DNA of 64,000 bases from Streptomyces mirabilis (GTDB lineage Bacteria > Actinomycetota > Actinomycetes > Streptomycetales > Streptomycetaceae): NCBI RefSeq assembly GCF_039503195.1, contig NZ_JBCJKP010000001.1, positions 868,001-932,000 on the forward strand. The letters are read 5' to 3'. This document shows, one piece after another, positions 8,141 to 17,506 of this stretch. Position 1 is the first letter of the stretch. Each line of letters begins with the position of its first letter. Position numbers and translations under genes: made by a program. Below the pieces are notes generated by a model. That model saw nothing but the letters and a program-made list of their open reading frames with translations. It did no database searches and had not been told where the DNA came from.

Positions 8141-9205
8141 TTCGCAGGCGGGCCGGAGCTCGGCGGTGCAGATCTCGTCGACCCTGTACATGCCGTCCTT
8201 GACGAGCGTCGGCTTGATCTTGTCCACCGTCACCGCCCTCGGCGTGAGCAGGACGGAGGGGATGTGCCTGGTGGTGGGACTGTCGGTCGTCGTCGTGGCG
8301 ATCTTGCGCAGTTCCTCTCCGCGTCCCAGGGCGACGGCCATGGCGGCGGCCGCGTCGGCCTCCGCCTTGAAGGGTTTGTAGACCGTCATGTACTGCTCGC
8401 CCTTGACGATGCGCTGCACGGCGTCAAGGTTGGCGTCCTGGCCGGTGACGGGAGGAAGGTCCTTGACCCGGGCGCTCTTCAGAGCGGAGATGACGCCCGC
8501 GGCGATGGTGTCGTTGGCCGCCAGGACGCCGTCGATCCGGTCCGGGCCCAGGGCCGCCATCGCGGCGGACATGTTGGCGTGGGCGCTGTCCATGCTCCAG
8601 CCCTGGGTGTCGTACGCCCTTCCGATCTTCACCTTGCCGGAGACGACGGACAGTGCGCCGCGACGGAACCAATCCGCGTTGGGGCTGCTCGGATCACCGT
8701 TCATCATGACGACGTTTCCGCCGTTCGCCTTGTCGCCCATCGCCTTCAGGAGCGCCTCGCCCTGGAGCCTGCCGACCTGCGCGCCGTCGAAACTGACGTA
8801 GCCCGAGATCGGGCCTTCGGCGAGCCGGTCGTAGGCGAGGACCGGGACACCCGACTCGTGCGCCTCCTGGATCGAGGAGCGCAGCGCCCTGGTGTCGGTG
8901 GCGTCCAGGATCAGGACCCTGACCCCTTTGGTGATCATGGAGCTCATCTGTTGCCGCTGCCTCATCGCGTCGTTCTGGGCGTTGGCGTACTCCAAGGTGC
9001 AGTGGGGGCACAGCTGCTTCAGCCGCTTCTCGATCAGCGGCTTGTCGGACCGCTCCCAGCGGGGGATGGTTCGGCTCGGGAGCAGCAGGCCGACGGTGAA
9101 GCCGTCCTTGCCCCTCCCCTCTTCCAGTTCTTCGCAGGCGGCCAGGGACGTCGTCATGAATCCCGCGACGAGCACCGCGACGACGTGCCATGTACGGGTC
9201 CTCAT
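8120..9205 (-). CDS. xylose-type sugar ABC transporter substrate-binding lipoprotein (paralogue 1)
   Basis: 361 residues. It starts with a lipoprotein signal ending in the lipobox LAAC (Cys24). The mature part is a type-I periplasmic binding protein: FTVGLLLPSRTIPRWERSDKPLIEKRL, VRVLILDATDTRALRSSIQEA, PVLAYDRLAEGPISGYVSFD, VVMMNGDPSSPNADWF and GVLAANDTIAAGVISAL are all XylF-like. It would bind a pentose or related sugar at the outer membrane face. Its ATG overlaps the stop of the upstream SpoIIE-type phosphatase (ATGA) and GGGGG precedes it, so the two are translationally coupled. There is no transporter gene on this strand; it may share the permease encoded at 13045-15116 or act as a sensor. 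It is a close paralogue of the protein at 11918. Confidence 0.88.
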   Translation of the reverse strand: MRTRTWHVVAVLVAGFMTTSLAACEELEEGRGKDGFTVGLLLPSRTIPRWERSDKPLIEKRLKQLCPHCTLEYANAQNDAMRQRQQMSSMITKGVRVLILDATDTRALRSSIQEAHESGVPVLAYDRLAEGPISGYVSFDGAQVGRLQGEALLKAMGDKANGGNVVMMNGDPSSPNADWFRRGALSVVSGKVKIGRAYDTQGWSMDSAHANMSAAMAALGPDRIDGVLAANDTIAAGVISALKSARVKDLPPVTGQDANLDAVQRIVKGEQYMTVYKPFKAEADAAAAMAVALGRGEELRKIATTTTDSPTTRHIPSVLLTPRAVTVDKIKPTLVKDGMYRVDEICTAELRPACEKDGLTR

Positions 9206-11736
9206 GGCAGCCCCCTTCGCTGCGTCCGGGGCCCCGGGTCCACGTGGGGCTGCTCGCAGTGCGGCACGACGAGCTCGCTCCACACCTGCTTGCCGCCGGC
9301 CACCGGCACGGAGCCGAAGGACTCCGACATCGCTTCGACGAGCAGCAGACCTCGGCCGCCGGTCGCGTCCCAGTCCACGATCACCGGCTTGGCCGGGGCA
9401 CGCGGCGAGCAGTCGCTCACGCTGACCCGCACCCGGTCTCCGCGGAGCATCAGGTCGACGCGAACCGGGCCCTGCGTGTGCACGAGGCCGTTGGTGACCA
9501 GTTCCGACACGACCAGCAACGCCGCGTCGGTCACTTCTTCGACCTTCCACCGACGCAGCGCGCGTGCGGTGAAGCGGCGTGCGTGCATGACGGCGTCGGG
9601 CAGCCGCCACACCGCCCAGCCGGCCCGTATCGGTCGGGTCTTCATGCCGTCGTAGCGCAGCAGCAACAGCGCCACGTCGTCCTCTCGAGGGTCGAGTTCG
9701 CCGAGCAGCTGGTCGGCCATTTCCCCCGGATCCGCCGGATCAGCCGCGGCGAGCGCGGTGCGGGTCCGGTCCATGCCCTCGTCCAGCGGCAGGTCGACGC
9801 CCTCGACCAGGCCGTCGGTGACCATGACGATCACCGTGCCGGGGGCCAGGGCGCAGGTGGTCATGGGGAACTCCGCGTCCGCGAGGATGCCCAGCGGGAG
9901 TCCGCCCTCGACCTGTACCTCCTCGGTCCTGCCGTCGGGGTGGCGCAGGAGCGGTGCGAGGTGCCCGGCCCGTACGAACAGGGCGTTGCCCTCCTCCATG
10001 TCCAACTCGGCATAGCAGCAGGTGGCGAACAGATCGGTCTCCATACCGACGAGGAGCCGGTTGGCGTGCGAGACGACCACGTCGGGCGGATGGCCCTCCA
10101 CGGCGTACGCCCTGATCGCGGTACGCATCTGGCCCATGATCGTCGCGGCTCCGGCGCTGTGTCCCTGGACGTCACCGATGACGAGCGCCACCCGGTCCTC
10201 GGAGAGGGCTATGACGTCGTACCAGTCACCGCCCACCTGCAACCCCCGCTTCGCGGGCAGATAGCGGGCGACGGCCGTCCCGCCGGGCAGCTCGGGCAGG
10301 CGCCGGGGCAGGAGACTGCGCTGCAGCATCGTCGCGAGCTCCTGTTCGGCGTCGTGTGCGCGCGCACGTTTGAGGGCCTGTCCCACCAGTGCCGCGGTGG
10401 CGGTCAGCAGGAACCGCTCCTCGGGGACGAACTCGTGCGGCTGGTCCCAGCCGACCAGGCACACGCCGGCGACCCAGCCCTTGGCGGGGAGCGGCAGGAC
10501 GGCCAGACCTCCGGCGCCGATGCCCGCGAGCCCGGGTTCGAGGGCCGCGCCGGCGGACCACAGATCCATACGTCCGTCCCGCAGAGCCATCTGAAGGGTG
10601 GGCAGGGCACTGAGGGGCGCGTCGGGCCACTCCGAACGCCACTCGGAACGCCACCACTGCGGCCAGGCGGCGGGCTCGGGCGGATCGAGCACGGTGACGG
10701 CGAACCGGTCGTCCTGCAACTCGGCGAGCGCCACCCGGTCTGCGCCCAGCGGCTCGCCCAGCGCGGTGACCACCACCCGGCTGACGTCACGGACCGTTAC
10801 GGCATCGTCGAGTGCGGCAGTCAGCCACTGGATCCTGGACACGTCGTCGGCGCTCTGCCGCAGGACCGAGGTCGCCGTCACCACACCCAGTACCTGTTCG
10901 GGCCGGCCGTCACAGCCCGCCGCCACCCGGCAGCTCAGGCTCAGCCAGCGCATCTCACCGGTCGGGCGGCGGACACGGAACTCCAGCTCCCGCCGGCCGA
11001 CCGTCTGGGTGGAGGGCTCCAGGACCGACATCAGCGCGTGCATGTCCTCCGGGAGGGCATGCGCGAGCAGCGTGTCCGCCTTGCCGTCGAAGTCATCGGG
11101 CGTGATGCCGGCCAATTCGAGCAGCGTCTCGTCCGCCTCGATCAGACCGGTGTCCGGCGTGATGACGAAGGAGCCGACGCACAGACTCCGCAGGGCCGGA
11201 CTCAGTAGCGGCGACGGGGCGGGCCCGCCCGTTCCCGTCCGGAGCACGGCGAGGACCGCGTCGGCGTACTGCTCCAGGAAGCGGCGTTGTTCGGCCTCGA
11301 AGCCGTCCGCCGAATCCCCCACGACGACGAGGCAGCCCAGGCGACCGCGCTCCGTCCCGAGCGGCAGTGTGGCGAGCGACGCCTCCGGCCGCGGGGGTGT
11401 GGGCCCGCCCGTGGAGTAGGAGGCGAGCGCCTCGGACGTCAGCCACAGTGGCCGGCCGGTGCGAAAGGTGTGCGCCGCGGGTGAGTCGCCGGACAGCGGC
11501 AAACGCTCCGGCAGCCCGTACTCGCGACGGGCGCTTCCGGCGGTTTCCACCAGCCGAAGCTCCTGGTTCCCGGCACCGGGCAGATAGACCGCTGTCAGCG
11601 CCGCCCCCACGAACGTCAGGGCCCGCTCGCTCGTGACCGCCTCCGGCACCGGAGGCGGTGAACCGGTGTCGAAGGCGTCGGCCTCGCGTGCCCGTGGCTC
11701 CGAGACCCCGGTCCGGGCACGGCCGTCATGAGGCAT
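9202..11736 (-). CDS. SpoIIE-family phosphatase with GAF, PAS and C-terminal HATPase domains
   Basis: 844 residues, no membrane segment. Approximate order: GAF (35-165), PAS (185-300, FVITPDTGLIEADETLLELAGIT), a second GAF-like region (305-455), PP2C/SpoIIE phosphatase (470-680, with GGDWYDV, GDVQGHSA, RAGHLAPLL and EDDVALLLLR holding the metal-binding acids), then an RsbW-like ATPase (695-835, SELVTNGLVH and GGRGLLLVEA). One polypeptide thus combines an RsbU-like phosphatase and an anti-sigma-type kinase, as in streptomycete partner-switch regulators. It probably dephosphorylates an anti-sigma antagonist (STAS) protein in response to a signal bound by GAF or PAS. It is coupled to a sugar-binding lipoprotein, which is unusual. 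Confidence 0.88.
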   Translation of the reverse strand: MPHDGRARTGVSEPRAREADAFDTGSPPPVPEAVTSERALTFVGAALTAVYLPGAGNQELRLVETAGSARREYGLPERLPLSGDSPAAHTFRTGRPLWLTSEALASYSTGGPTPPRPEASLATLPLGTERGRLGCLVVVGDSADGFEAEQRRFLEQYADAVLAVLRTGTGGPAPSPLLSPALRSLCVGSFVITPDTGLIEADETLLELAGITPDDFDGKADTLLAHALPEDMHALMSVLEPSTQTVGRRELEFRVRRPTGEMRWLSLSCRVAAGCDGRPEQVLGVVTATSVLRQSADDVSRIQWLTAALDDAVTVRDVSRVVVTALGEPLGADRVALAELQDDRFAVTVLDPPEPAAWPQWWRSEWRSEWPDAPLSALPTLQMALRDGRMDLWSAGAALEPGLAGIGAGGLAVLPLPAKGWVAGVCLVGWDQPHEFVPEERFLLTATAALVGQALKRARAHDAEQELATMLQRSLLPRRLPELPGGTAVARYLPAKRGLQVGGDWYDVIALSEDRVALVIGDVQGHSAGAATIMGQMRTAIRAYAVEGHPPDVVVSHANRLLVGMETDLFATCCYAELDMEEGNALFVRAGHLAPLLRHPDGRTEEVQVEGGLPLGILADAEFPMTTCALAPGTVIVMVTDGLVEGVDLPLDEGMDRTRTALAAADPADPGEMADQLLGELDPREDDVALLLLRYDGMKTRPIRAGWAVWRLPDAVMHARRFTARALRRWKVEEVTDAALLVVSELVTNGLVHTQGPVRVDLMLRGDRVRVSVSDCSPRAPAKPVIVDWDATGGRGLLLVEAMSESFGSVPVAGGKQVWSELVVPHCEQPHVDPGPRTQRRGLP

Positions 11737-11800
11737 GTCGGCGACCTACCTCCCGTCGATGCGTCAGGTGCCGACGGATGGAAATCAGGCACCCGCACAC

Positions 11801-11836
11801 CAGAATCGTATATGGGTATCAATAGGACATATCCAT
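11801..11836. promoter_or_regulatory. AT-rich divergent promoter/operator between phosphatase and sugar-transport genes
   Basis: The 181-bp gap between two divergent units contains one AT-rich stretch. In it, ATATG (11810-11814) and CATAT (11828-11832) form short inverted arms around GGTATCAATAGGA. This is the obvious place for the divergent promoters and a shared regulator site. No regulator gene adjoins it. The assignment rests on composition and the weak inverted repeat only. Confidence 0.35.
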
Positions 11837-11917
11837 CAGCCGGTGTCACACTTACGACGTGGTCGTCCTGCCACCGGGCCCTCGCCGCGCGAGGTGAAGG
11901 ACAGGGAGGTCTCTCGC

Positions 11918-13006
11918 ATGAAGGCCTGCATCCGGGGCGCGGTCGTCGTCGTGACCGCGATCTCGACGGCCGTCGCTCTCACGGCCTGCGGGCACGACGC
12001 CGGGAGCGGCTCCGGCGGTGGCAACAACCTGACGATCGGTGTGCTGCTGCCCGACGCCGCCACGACTCGTTGGGAGACACAGGACACGCCGCTGCTCACG
12101 AAGAAGATCACGGAGCTGTGCCACGACTGCACGGTCGAGCACGTCAACGCCAAGGGCGACGTGGCCACCCAGCAGGAGCAGATGGACTCGATGATCACCA
12201 GGGGGGTCGATGCCATCGTGCTCGCGGCCGTCGACGCCAGATCGCTCGGCGTCGTGGTCAAGAAGGCCCATGCGGCAGGTATCCCGGTCATCGCCTACGA
12301 CCGTCTCTCCCAGGGCCCGATCTCCGGTTATGCCTCCTTCGACGGCGAAGAGGTCGGCAGGCTCCAGGGCAGGGCACTGCTGAAGGCGATGGGCGCCAAG
12401 GCGCGCACCGGCGCGGTCGTCATGATGAACGGCGATCCCAGCGACCCCAACGCGGTGGCGTTCAAGAAGGGCGCGCTGTCCGTGCTCAACGGGAAAGTGA
12501 AGATCGGCAAGGCGTACGACATCCTCCAGTGGCGGCCGGAGGGCGCGAACCTCGACATGTCCGGCGCCATCTCCGCTCTCGGTGTCTCCGCCATCCAGGG
12601 GGTCTACGCCGCCAACGACGGCCTCGCCGCCGGCAGCATCTCCGCCCTCAAGGCGAACAAGGTCGCCCCACTGCCTCCCGTCACCGGACAGGACGCCGAA
12701 CTGGGAGCCCTGCGGCGCATCGTCGCCGGCGATCAGTACATGACCGTCTACAAACCCTTCGCTCCCGAGGCTTCCGCGGCCGCGGCCATGGCCGTGGCCG
12801 CGGCCCGCCATGAAAACCTCGACCGGGTCACCACGGGCAAGGTGAGGACCCGCGACGGGAGGACGGTTCCCGCCACCATGCTCACCCCCGTGTCCGTGAC
12901 CGCCGACAACATCAAGAACACCCTGGTGAAGGACGGCGTCTACACGATCCGGCAGATCTGCACACCCCAACTCGCGGCCGCCTGCGGCAAGGCGGGGCTC
13001 ACCTGA
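11918..13006 (+). CDS. xylose-type sugar ABC transporter substrate-binding lipoprotein (paralogue 2)
   Basis: 362 residues with a lipoprotein signal ending at LTAC (Cys24), then a type-I periplasmic binding fold: LTIGVLLPDAATTRWETQDTPLL, DAIVLAAVDARSLGVVVKKA, PVIAYDRLSQGPISGYASFD, VVMMNGDPSDPNAVAF, GVYAANDGLAAGSISAL. It shares long identical stretches and the C-terminal (Y)R(V/I)xxIC and LxxAC positions with the paralogue at 8120-9205. A local inverted duplication around the phosphatase gene is likely. GGGAGG precedes the ATG at 11918. It is followed within 40 bp by its ATPase and permease genes and should deliver a sugar to them. Confidence 0.9.
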   Translation: MKACIRGAVVVVTAISTAVALTACGHDAGSGSGGGNNLTIGVLLPDAATTRWETQDTPLLTKKITELCHDCTVEHVNAKGDVATQQEQMDSMITRGVDAIVLAAVDARSLGVVVKKAHAAGIPVIAYDRLSQGPISGYASFDGEEVGRLQGRALLKAMGAKARTGAVVMMNGDPSDPNAVAFKKGALSVLNGKVKIGKAYDILQWRPEGANLDMSGAISALGVSAIQGVYAANDGLAAGSISALKANKVAPLPPVTGQDAELGALRRIVAGDQYMTVYKPFAPEASAAAAMAVAAARHENLDRVTTGKVRTRDGRTVPATMLTPVSVTADNIKNTLVKDGVYTIRQICTPQLAAACGKAGLT

Positions 13007-13044
13007 CGGGCAGGTACCGAGCAGGTCCGGGCCCCGGGAAGGAG

Positions 13045-13827
13045 ATGGTGACCGTGCCGACTCCCCCCTTGTTGGCGCTGCGTGGCGTGTGCAAGCGCTA
13101 TGGCGTCGTCGAGGTGCTCACCGACATCGAACTGGAGATTTACGCCGGCCAGGTCGTCGCTCTCCTGGGGGACAACGGTGCCGGCAAGTCCACCCTCGTC
13201 AATGTCATCTCCGGCGTCGCCCCCGCGGACAAGGGCACCATCGAGTGGGAAGGCCGGGCGGTCCCCATCAAACGCCCCCACGACGCCCGGGACCTCGGTA
13301 TCGCCACCGTCTATCAGGACCTCGCGCTGTGCGGGAACCTCGATGTCGTCGGCAACCTCTTCCTCGGACGCGAGATCCGCAGGTTCGGGTTCCTCGACGA
13401 GGTGGAGATGGAGCGCCGCACCAGGCACCTGCTGGAACGCCTGACCAAAGGTGTCCCCGATCTGCGGGTCCCCACCGTCTCACTCTCCAGCGGCCAGCGG
13501 CAAACAGTCGCCATCGCCCGCTCACTCCTCGGCAACCCGCGGGTTCTCCTCCTGGACGAACCGACCGCGGCTCTGGGATTCGAGCAGACGCGCGAGGTCC
13601 TGGACCTCGTCGACCAGCTGCGCGACCGCGGCCTGGGAGTACTGCTCATCAGTCACAACATGGGCGACGTCAAAGCTCTCGCGGACCGGGCCGTCGTGCT
13701 GCGGCTCGGTCGCAACAACGGCTTCTTCGACGTGAACACCGCATCTCAGGAACAGATCATCTCCTCCGTCACCGGCGCCACGGAGAACGAGCCCCACCGG
13801 ATGGCCTCCCACGAGTCGGGGTGGTGA
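13045..13827 (+). CDS. sugar ABC transporter ATP-binding protein (single-NBD XylG/MglA-like)
   Basis: 260 residues. Walker A is GDNGAGKST, the Q-loop region is VYQDLALC, the signature is LSSGQRQ (usual form LSGGQRQ), Walker B is VLLLDEP, and the H-loop is LLISHN. Escherichia coli XylG carries two fused nucleotide-binding domains; this one has a single domain, as is common for the actinobacterial xylose-type systems. It energises the permease encoded next, overlapping it as GTGA. Start is uncertain: GGAAGGAG abuts the ATG at 13045, and GTG at 13048 or 13054 would have better spacing. Confidence 0.9.
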   Translation: MVTVPTPPLLALRGVCKRYGVVEVLTDIELEIYAGQVVALLGDNGAGKSTLVNVISGVAPADKGTIEWEGRAVPIKRPHDARDLGIATVYQDLALCGNLDVVGNLFLGREIRRFGFLDEVEMERRTRHLLERLTKGVPDLRVPTVSLSSGQRQTVAIARSLLGNPRVLLLDEPTAALGFEQTREVLDLVDQLRDRGLGVLLISHNMGDVKALADRAVVLRLGRNNGFFDVNTASQEQIISSVTGATENEPHRMASHESGW

Positions 13828-15116
13828 AAGGGATGCGCAGGACGGCGGACAACGCTCGGGCCGAACCCACCGAACCCGACGCCGAGGCCCCGCGGCCCCG
13901 TCACGGGCAGGCCTTCGTCCGCGCCGTCGTTGGTGTCGTCCATCGCTGGGCCGCCGTCGCCCGGCGCAAGCTCAGCGCCGGCGAACTGGGCTCACTGCCC
14001 GTCGTCCTCGTCCTCGCCGCGGTCTGGATCACCTTCCAGTCCCTGAACCAGAGCTTCCTCTCGCCCCGGAACCTGTCCAATCTCAGCGTGGACGTCGCGG
14101 GCACCGGTCTCATCGCGGTAGGCATCGTCTTCGTCCTCCTGATCGGTGAACTCGACCTGTCGGTCGGCTCGATCAGCGGTCTCGCGGCGGCCGTCTTCGC
14201 CGTTCTCAACGTGAACAACGGCGTGCCCGAATGGCTTGCCGCCATCATCGGGGTGCTCACGGGTACCGCGGCGGGAACCATCCAGGGCTTCTCCTTCGCG
14301 AAAACCCGGGTGCCGGCGTTCGTCGTCACACTCGCGGGACTGCTCACCTGGAACGGCTTCATGCTCTACATCCTCGGGACCAGCGGCACCGTCAACCTCG
14401 ACGAGAAAGGGCTCGTCGCCAAGCTGACCAGCTACTACTTCACCAACGACGCCGTCGCCTACGGCTTGGCGGCGATCGCCGCGGCCCTGGTCTTCCTCGT
14501 GGGCTACCAGGACAGGCGGCGCCGCAAGACCGTCGGCATGCCGTACCGCTCGCTGCGGGGAATCGTGGCGCGCACCGGACTACTCGCGGTGATCGCGTTC
14601 ACCGGCGCGTATCTGCTCAACCGCTTCCAGGGCCTGCCGCTCGCCCTCCTGATCTTCCTCGTCGTGGTGGCCGGCCTGGACATCGTGCTGCGCCGCACAC
14701 ACTACGGGCGGCAGATCTACGCACTCGGCGGCAGCCTCGAGGCAGCCCGCCGCGCCAGTCTCAGTGTCACGGGGGTGCAGACCGCGGTGCTCGCGATCTC
14801 GGGCACCATGGCCGCGATCGGCGGTCTGTTCCTGGCCTCGCGCATCACCTCGGTGAGCCAGAGTTCGGGCTCGGGCGTCCTGCTCCTCAATGCCATCGCG
14901 GCGGCCGTCATCGGGGGCACCAGCCTGTTCGGAGGACGCGGCACGACCTGGTCCGCCGCGCTCGGCATGCTGATCATCCAGTCGATCGCCTCGGGCATGG
15001 CACTCACGGACATCCCCGCTGCCGTCCAGTTCGTCATCACGGGCGGGGTGCTCTTCGCCGCGGTGGTCATCGACTCGCTGTCACGCCGCTCGCAGAAGGC
15101 ACACGGGCGGGCTTGA
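13824..15116 (+). CDS. sugar ABC transporter permease (XylH-like)
   Basis: About 430 residues, a BPD_transp_2 type permease with roughly ten to twelve hydrophobic segments. Diagnostic pieces are LLIGELDLSVGSISGLAAAVFA, FVVTLAGLLTWNG, the cytoplasmic EAA-like loop YALGGSLEAARRASLSV, and AAVIGGTSLFGGRGTTWSAALGMLIIQ. It forms the membrane channel for the sugar captured by the lipoprotein at 11918. GTG 13824 overlaps the ATPase stop; ATG 13833 is an alternative. An Arg/Pro-rich cytosolic N-terminus of about 45 residues precedes the first membrane segment. No metabolic genes for the sugar follow. Confidence 0.88.
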   Translation: MKGMRRTADNARAEPTEPDAEAPRPRHGQAFVRAVVGVVHRWAAVARRKLSAGELGSLPVVLVLAAVWITFQSLNQSFLSPRNLSNLSVDVAGTGLIAVGIVFVLLIGELDLSVGSISGLAAAVFAVLNVNNGVPEWLAAIIGVLTGTAAGTIQGFSFAKTRVPAFVVTLAGLLTWNGFMLYILGTSGTVNLDEKGLVAKLTSYYFTNDAVAYGLAAIAAALVFLVGYQDRRRRKTVGMPYRSLRGIVARTGLLAVIAFTGAYLLNRFQGLPLALLIFLVVVAGLDIVLRRTHYGRQIYALGGSLEAARRASLSVTGVQTAVLAISGTMAAIGGLFLASRITSVSQSSGSGVLLLNAIAAAVIGGTSLFGGRGTTWSAALGMLIIQSIASGMALTDIPAAVQFVITGGVLFAAVVIDSLSRRSQKAHGRA

Positions 15117-15266
15117 CGGGTGTGGCCCGAGATCACCGTGGCAGGTTTGGCCGCGAGCTACGAGGCTGCTGTGAATTCGTGCGGCGTTTGAACGCTACCG
15201 GGCTCGCCTGCGTATGGGACGGGGGATTTCCATGCCTGGCCTGCCACGGGACGTAGGAGTACACAC

Positions 15267-17360
15267 GTGAGACGCAACACGCGCAGACGCCCCATGGGGG
15301 CACAGCGTGCAACCTTTGCCGCAGCCGCACTGATACTGGGCGGAGGAGGGCTCGTAGCGGTCAATGTCTACGCTTCAGCGACCGAGAGCGGCTCGGCCGG
15401 TGCGCCCGGTCAGGCGAACCCGAGCAACCAGACCTGGTCGGGAGCCGCCACGATCGACTGTCCGGACGTGGGCAGCAAACTCGCCGAGGTGCCACAGCAG
15501 GCACGGGCGGACGTCGACAAGGAACTCGCCCTTCTCGACCAGCAGATCTCCGAGGCGTACGCACGAATGACCTCGGAGCAGCAGGCCAAGGCACAGGACG
15601 CGGACTTCGTCCAGAACGCGATCCTCGGTCCGCTGAAGGAGAAGCGGGGCGCGGTCATCGACCGCATCAAGACCGGCTTCAAGAACGCGGGCGCCGAAGC
15701 CCCGAACTCGCTCGACGCTCTGGCCACCTGCACCGCGGTCCCCGCGGACCAGCCCCAGAACAACGCCGGTGGCCAGAACGGCAACGGCCAGCAGCAGAAC
15801 AACAACGGCGGCCAGCAGGGCGGGCAACAGGGCGGCGGCCAGCAGGGCGGCGGCGCGAGCGCCGCCAGCGGCCCCGTCGCAGCGGACTTCGTGGACATCA
15901 CGACGCTCCAGCCGAACGTGCCGCAGAAGCCGGGCAGCGGCGGCAACGCCTCGACCGGCACGTTCACCAGCTCGTGCGGTGTGAACGCCAACAAGAAGTT
16001 CAACACCGACAACGTGATCGTCGCCCCCGGTGTCACCAACGGCGCCCACCACCTGCACGACTACGTCGGCAACCAGTCGAACGACGCGTTCGCCACGAAC
16101 GACGATCTCGCCAAAGCCGCGACCACGTGCCAGAACCAGGGCGACAAGTCCACGTACTACTGGCCGGTGCTCCGAGTGCAGGACGGTACGCAGGAGTTCG
16201 ACGCCGACAAGAACGGGGGCGGCCTGGAGGGCAACGTCGGAAAGGTCCTGCAGGCGAAGCAGGCGCAGATCGAGTTCATCGGCAACCCGCAGAGCAAGGT
16301 CGTCGAGATGCCGACGTTCCTGCGCATCATCACGGGCGACGCGAAGGCGTTCACCAACGGCCCCGCGAACGCCAACGCCCACTGGAGCTGCACCGGCTTC
16401 GAGGACAAGGTGCAGCTGACGGACAAGTACCCGATCTGTCCCCAGGGCAGCAGCGTGGTGCGGTCGTTCGCCTTCCAGAGCTGCTGGGACGGTCAGAACA
16501 TCGACAGCGCCAACCACCGCACGCACGTCGCCTTCGCCGACGCCAACGGCAACTGCGCGGGCGGCTTCAAGGCGATCCCGCAGCTGACGATGCGCCTGGT
16601 CTACGACGTTCCGGCGCCGACCCTCGAGAACGGCCAGGTGAAGAACCCGTACGCCGTGGACGGGTTCCCGGAGCAGGTGCACAAGGCGATCACGGACCAC
16701 GACGACTTCATCAACGTCTTCGACGCATCCCTCATGCGGGAGATGGTGGACTGCATCAACGCCGGGCGACAGTGCGGCGACGGTGCCGGTGGAGGGGCCG
16801 GCGGCGGTGCCGGTGACAATGGCGGTGCCGGTGGCAACGGCGGAGCCGGCACGGGCGAGCCGTCCCCGAGTCCTGACGCCTCGTCCGGCGGCAACGACGC
16901 GACAGCCTCCGCAACCCCCACGGACACGCAGACCACGCAGCCTCCGGCCAGTACGCCCGGCACCACCGAACCGACGCGCGGCGGCCAGACCACAGGCACC
17001 GGCACCGGTACCGGCCACACTGTCGTCGTGCCCAAGGCGGACACGTCACCCTCGGCCGAGGCGAGCGACACGGCCGCCGCACCGCAGGGCGGCGCGCACG
17101 GGCACCACGGCAGCGAAGCGACCCACCGACCGCAGACGCCGGCCGCGGGCGCGGGCGCGGACACCCCGTCCACGCAGGCGACAGCGCAGGACACGTCACC
17201 GGCAGGTTCGCAGTCGCAGTCGCAGTCGCAGACCGAACCGCAGACGGTCACCGGCGATCTGGCCGACACCGGCACGAACCTCTGGCCGGCCGCGGCCGGA
17301 GGGGTTCTCGTGATCGCGGGCCTGGTGCTCCTGCGCCGCATCCGGCGCGGCTCCGTGTAA
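15267..17360 (+). CDS. secreted DUF1996 protein with C-terminal LAxTG sortase signal
   Basis: 697 residues. N-terminal signal peptide ([21 protein letters not shown]), then a helical region of about 100 residues ([20 protein letters not shown]) and a Gln/Gly/Asn low-complexity linker. A DUF1996 domain follows at about 205-490, with the family's Cys and His positions: [39 protein letters not shown]. Next comes a long Ser/Thr/Pro/Gly-rich wall-spanning stalk. The tail is LADTG, a hydrophobic helix, then RRIRRGSV. LAxTG is the recognition motif of class E sortases in streptomycetes (known from chaplins), so covalent attachment to peptidoglycan is expected. DUF1996 function is unknown. The GTG start follows GGAG by 8 nt. 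Confidence 0.85.
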   Translation: MRRNTRRRPMGAQRATFAAAALILGGGGLVAVNVYASATESGSAGAPGQANPSNQTWSGAATIDCPDVGSKLAEVPQQARADVDKELALLDQQISEAYARMTSEQQAKAQDADFVQNAILGPLKEKRGAVIDRIKTGFKNAGAEAPNSLDALATCTAVPADQPQNNAGGQNGNGQQQNNNGGQQGGQQGGGQQGGGASAASGPVAADFVDITTLQPNVPQKPGSGGNASTGTFTSSCGVNANKKFNTDNVIVAPGVTNGAHHLHDYVGNQSNDAFATNDDLAKAATTCQNQGDKSTYYWPVLRVQDGTQEFDADKNGGGLEGNVGKVLQAKQAQIEFIGNPQSKVVEMPTFLRIITGDAKAFTNGPANANAHWSCTGFEDKVQLTDKYPICPQGSSVVRSFAFQSCWDGQNIDSANHRTHVAFADANGNCAGGFKAIPQLTMRLVYDVPAPTLENGQVKNPYAVDGFPEQVHKAITDHDDFINVFDASLMREMVDCINAGRQCGDGAGGGAGGGAGDNGGAGGNGGAGTGEPSPSPDASSGGNDATASATPTDTQTTQPPASTPGTTEPTRGGQTTGTGTGTGHTVVVPKADTSPSAEASDTAAAPQGGAHGHHGSEATHRPQTPAAGAGADTPSTQATAQDTSPAGSQSQSQSQTEPQTVTGDLADTGTNLWPAAAGGVLVIAGLVLLRRIRRGSV

Positions 17361-17399
17361 CAACACCCCCGGGGTAACGACACCCCCGAACCGCACATA

Positions 17400-17443
17400 C
17401 CGCGCCGCCCGTACCCGCAACTCCGCGGGTACGGGCGGCGCGG
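17400..17443. terminator. bidirectional rho-independent-like hairpin
   Basis: A perfect 19-bp inverted repeat (17400-17418 with 17425-17443) around a 6-nt loop lies between the convergent DUF1996 and glycerol kinase genes. No long U-tract follows, as usual for streptomycete terminators. It can serve both strands. Confidence 0.8.
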
Positions 17444-17506
17444 TGTTCGTCGTTCCCGGCAGCCCACGGCCGGGCACTCCGGCGCGCGGTCGACGTCGCC
17501 CGGGAA

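Noticed and set aside
10533..10545. GGTTCGAG resembling a tRNA T-loop
   Set aside because: It lies inside the phosphatase coding sequence and no cloverleaf can be formed around it.
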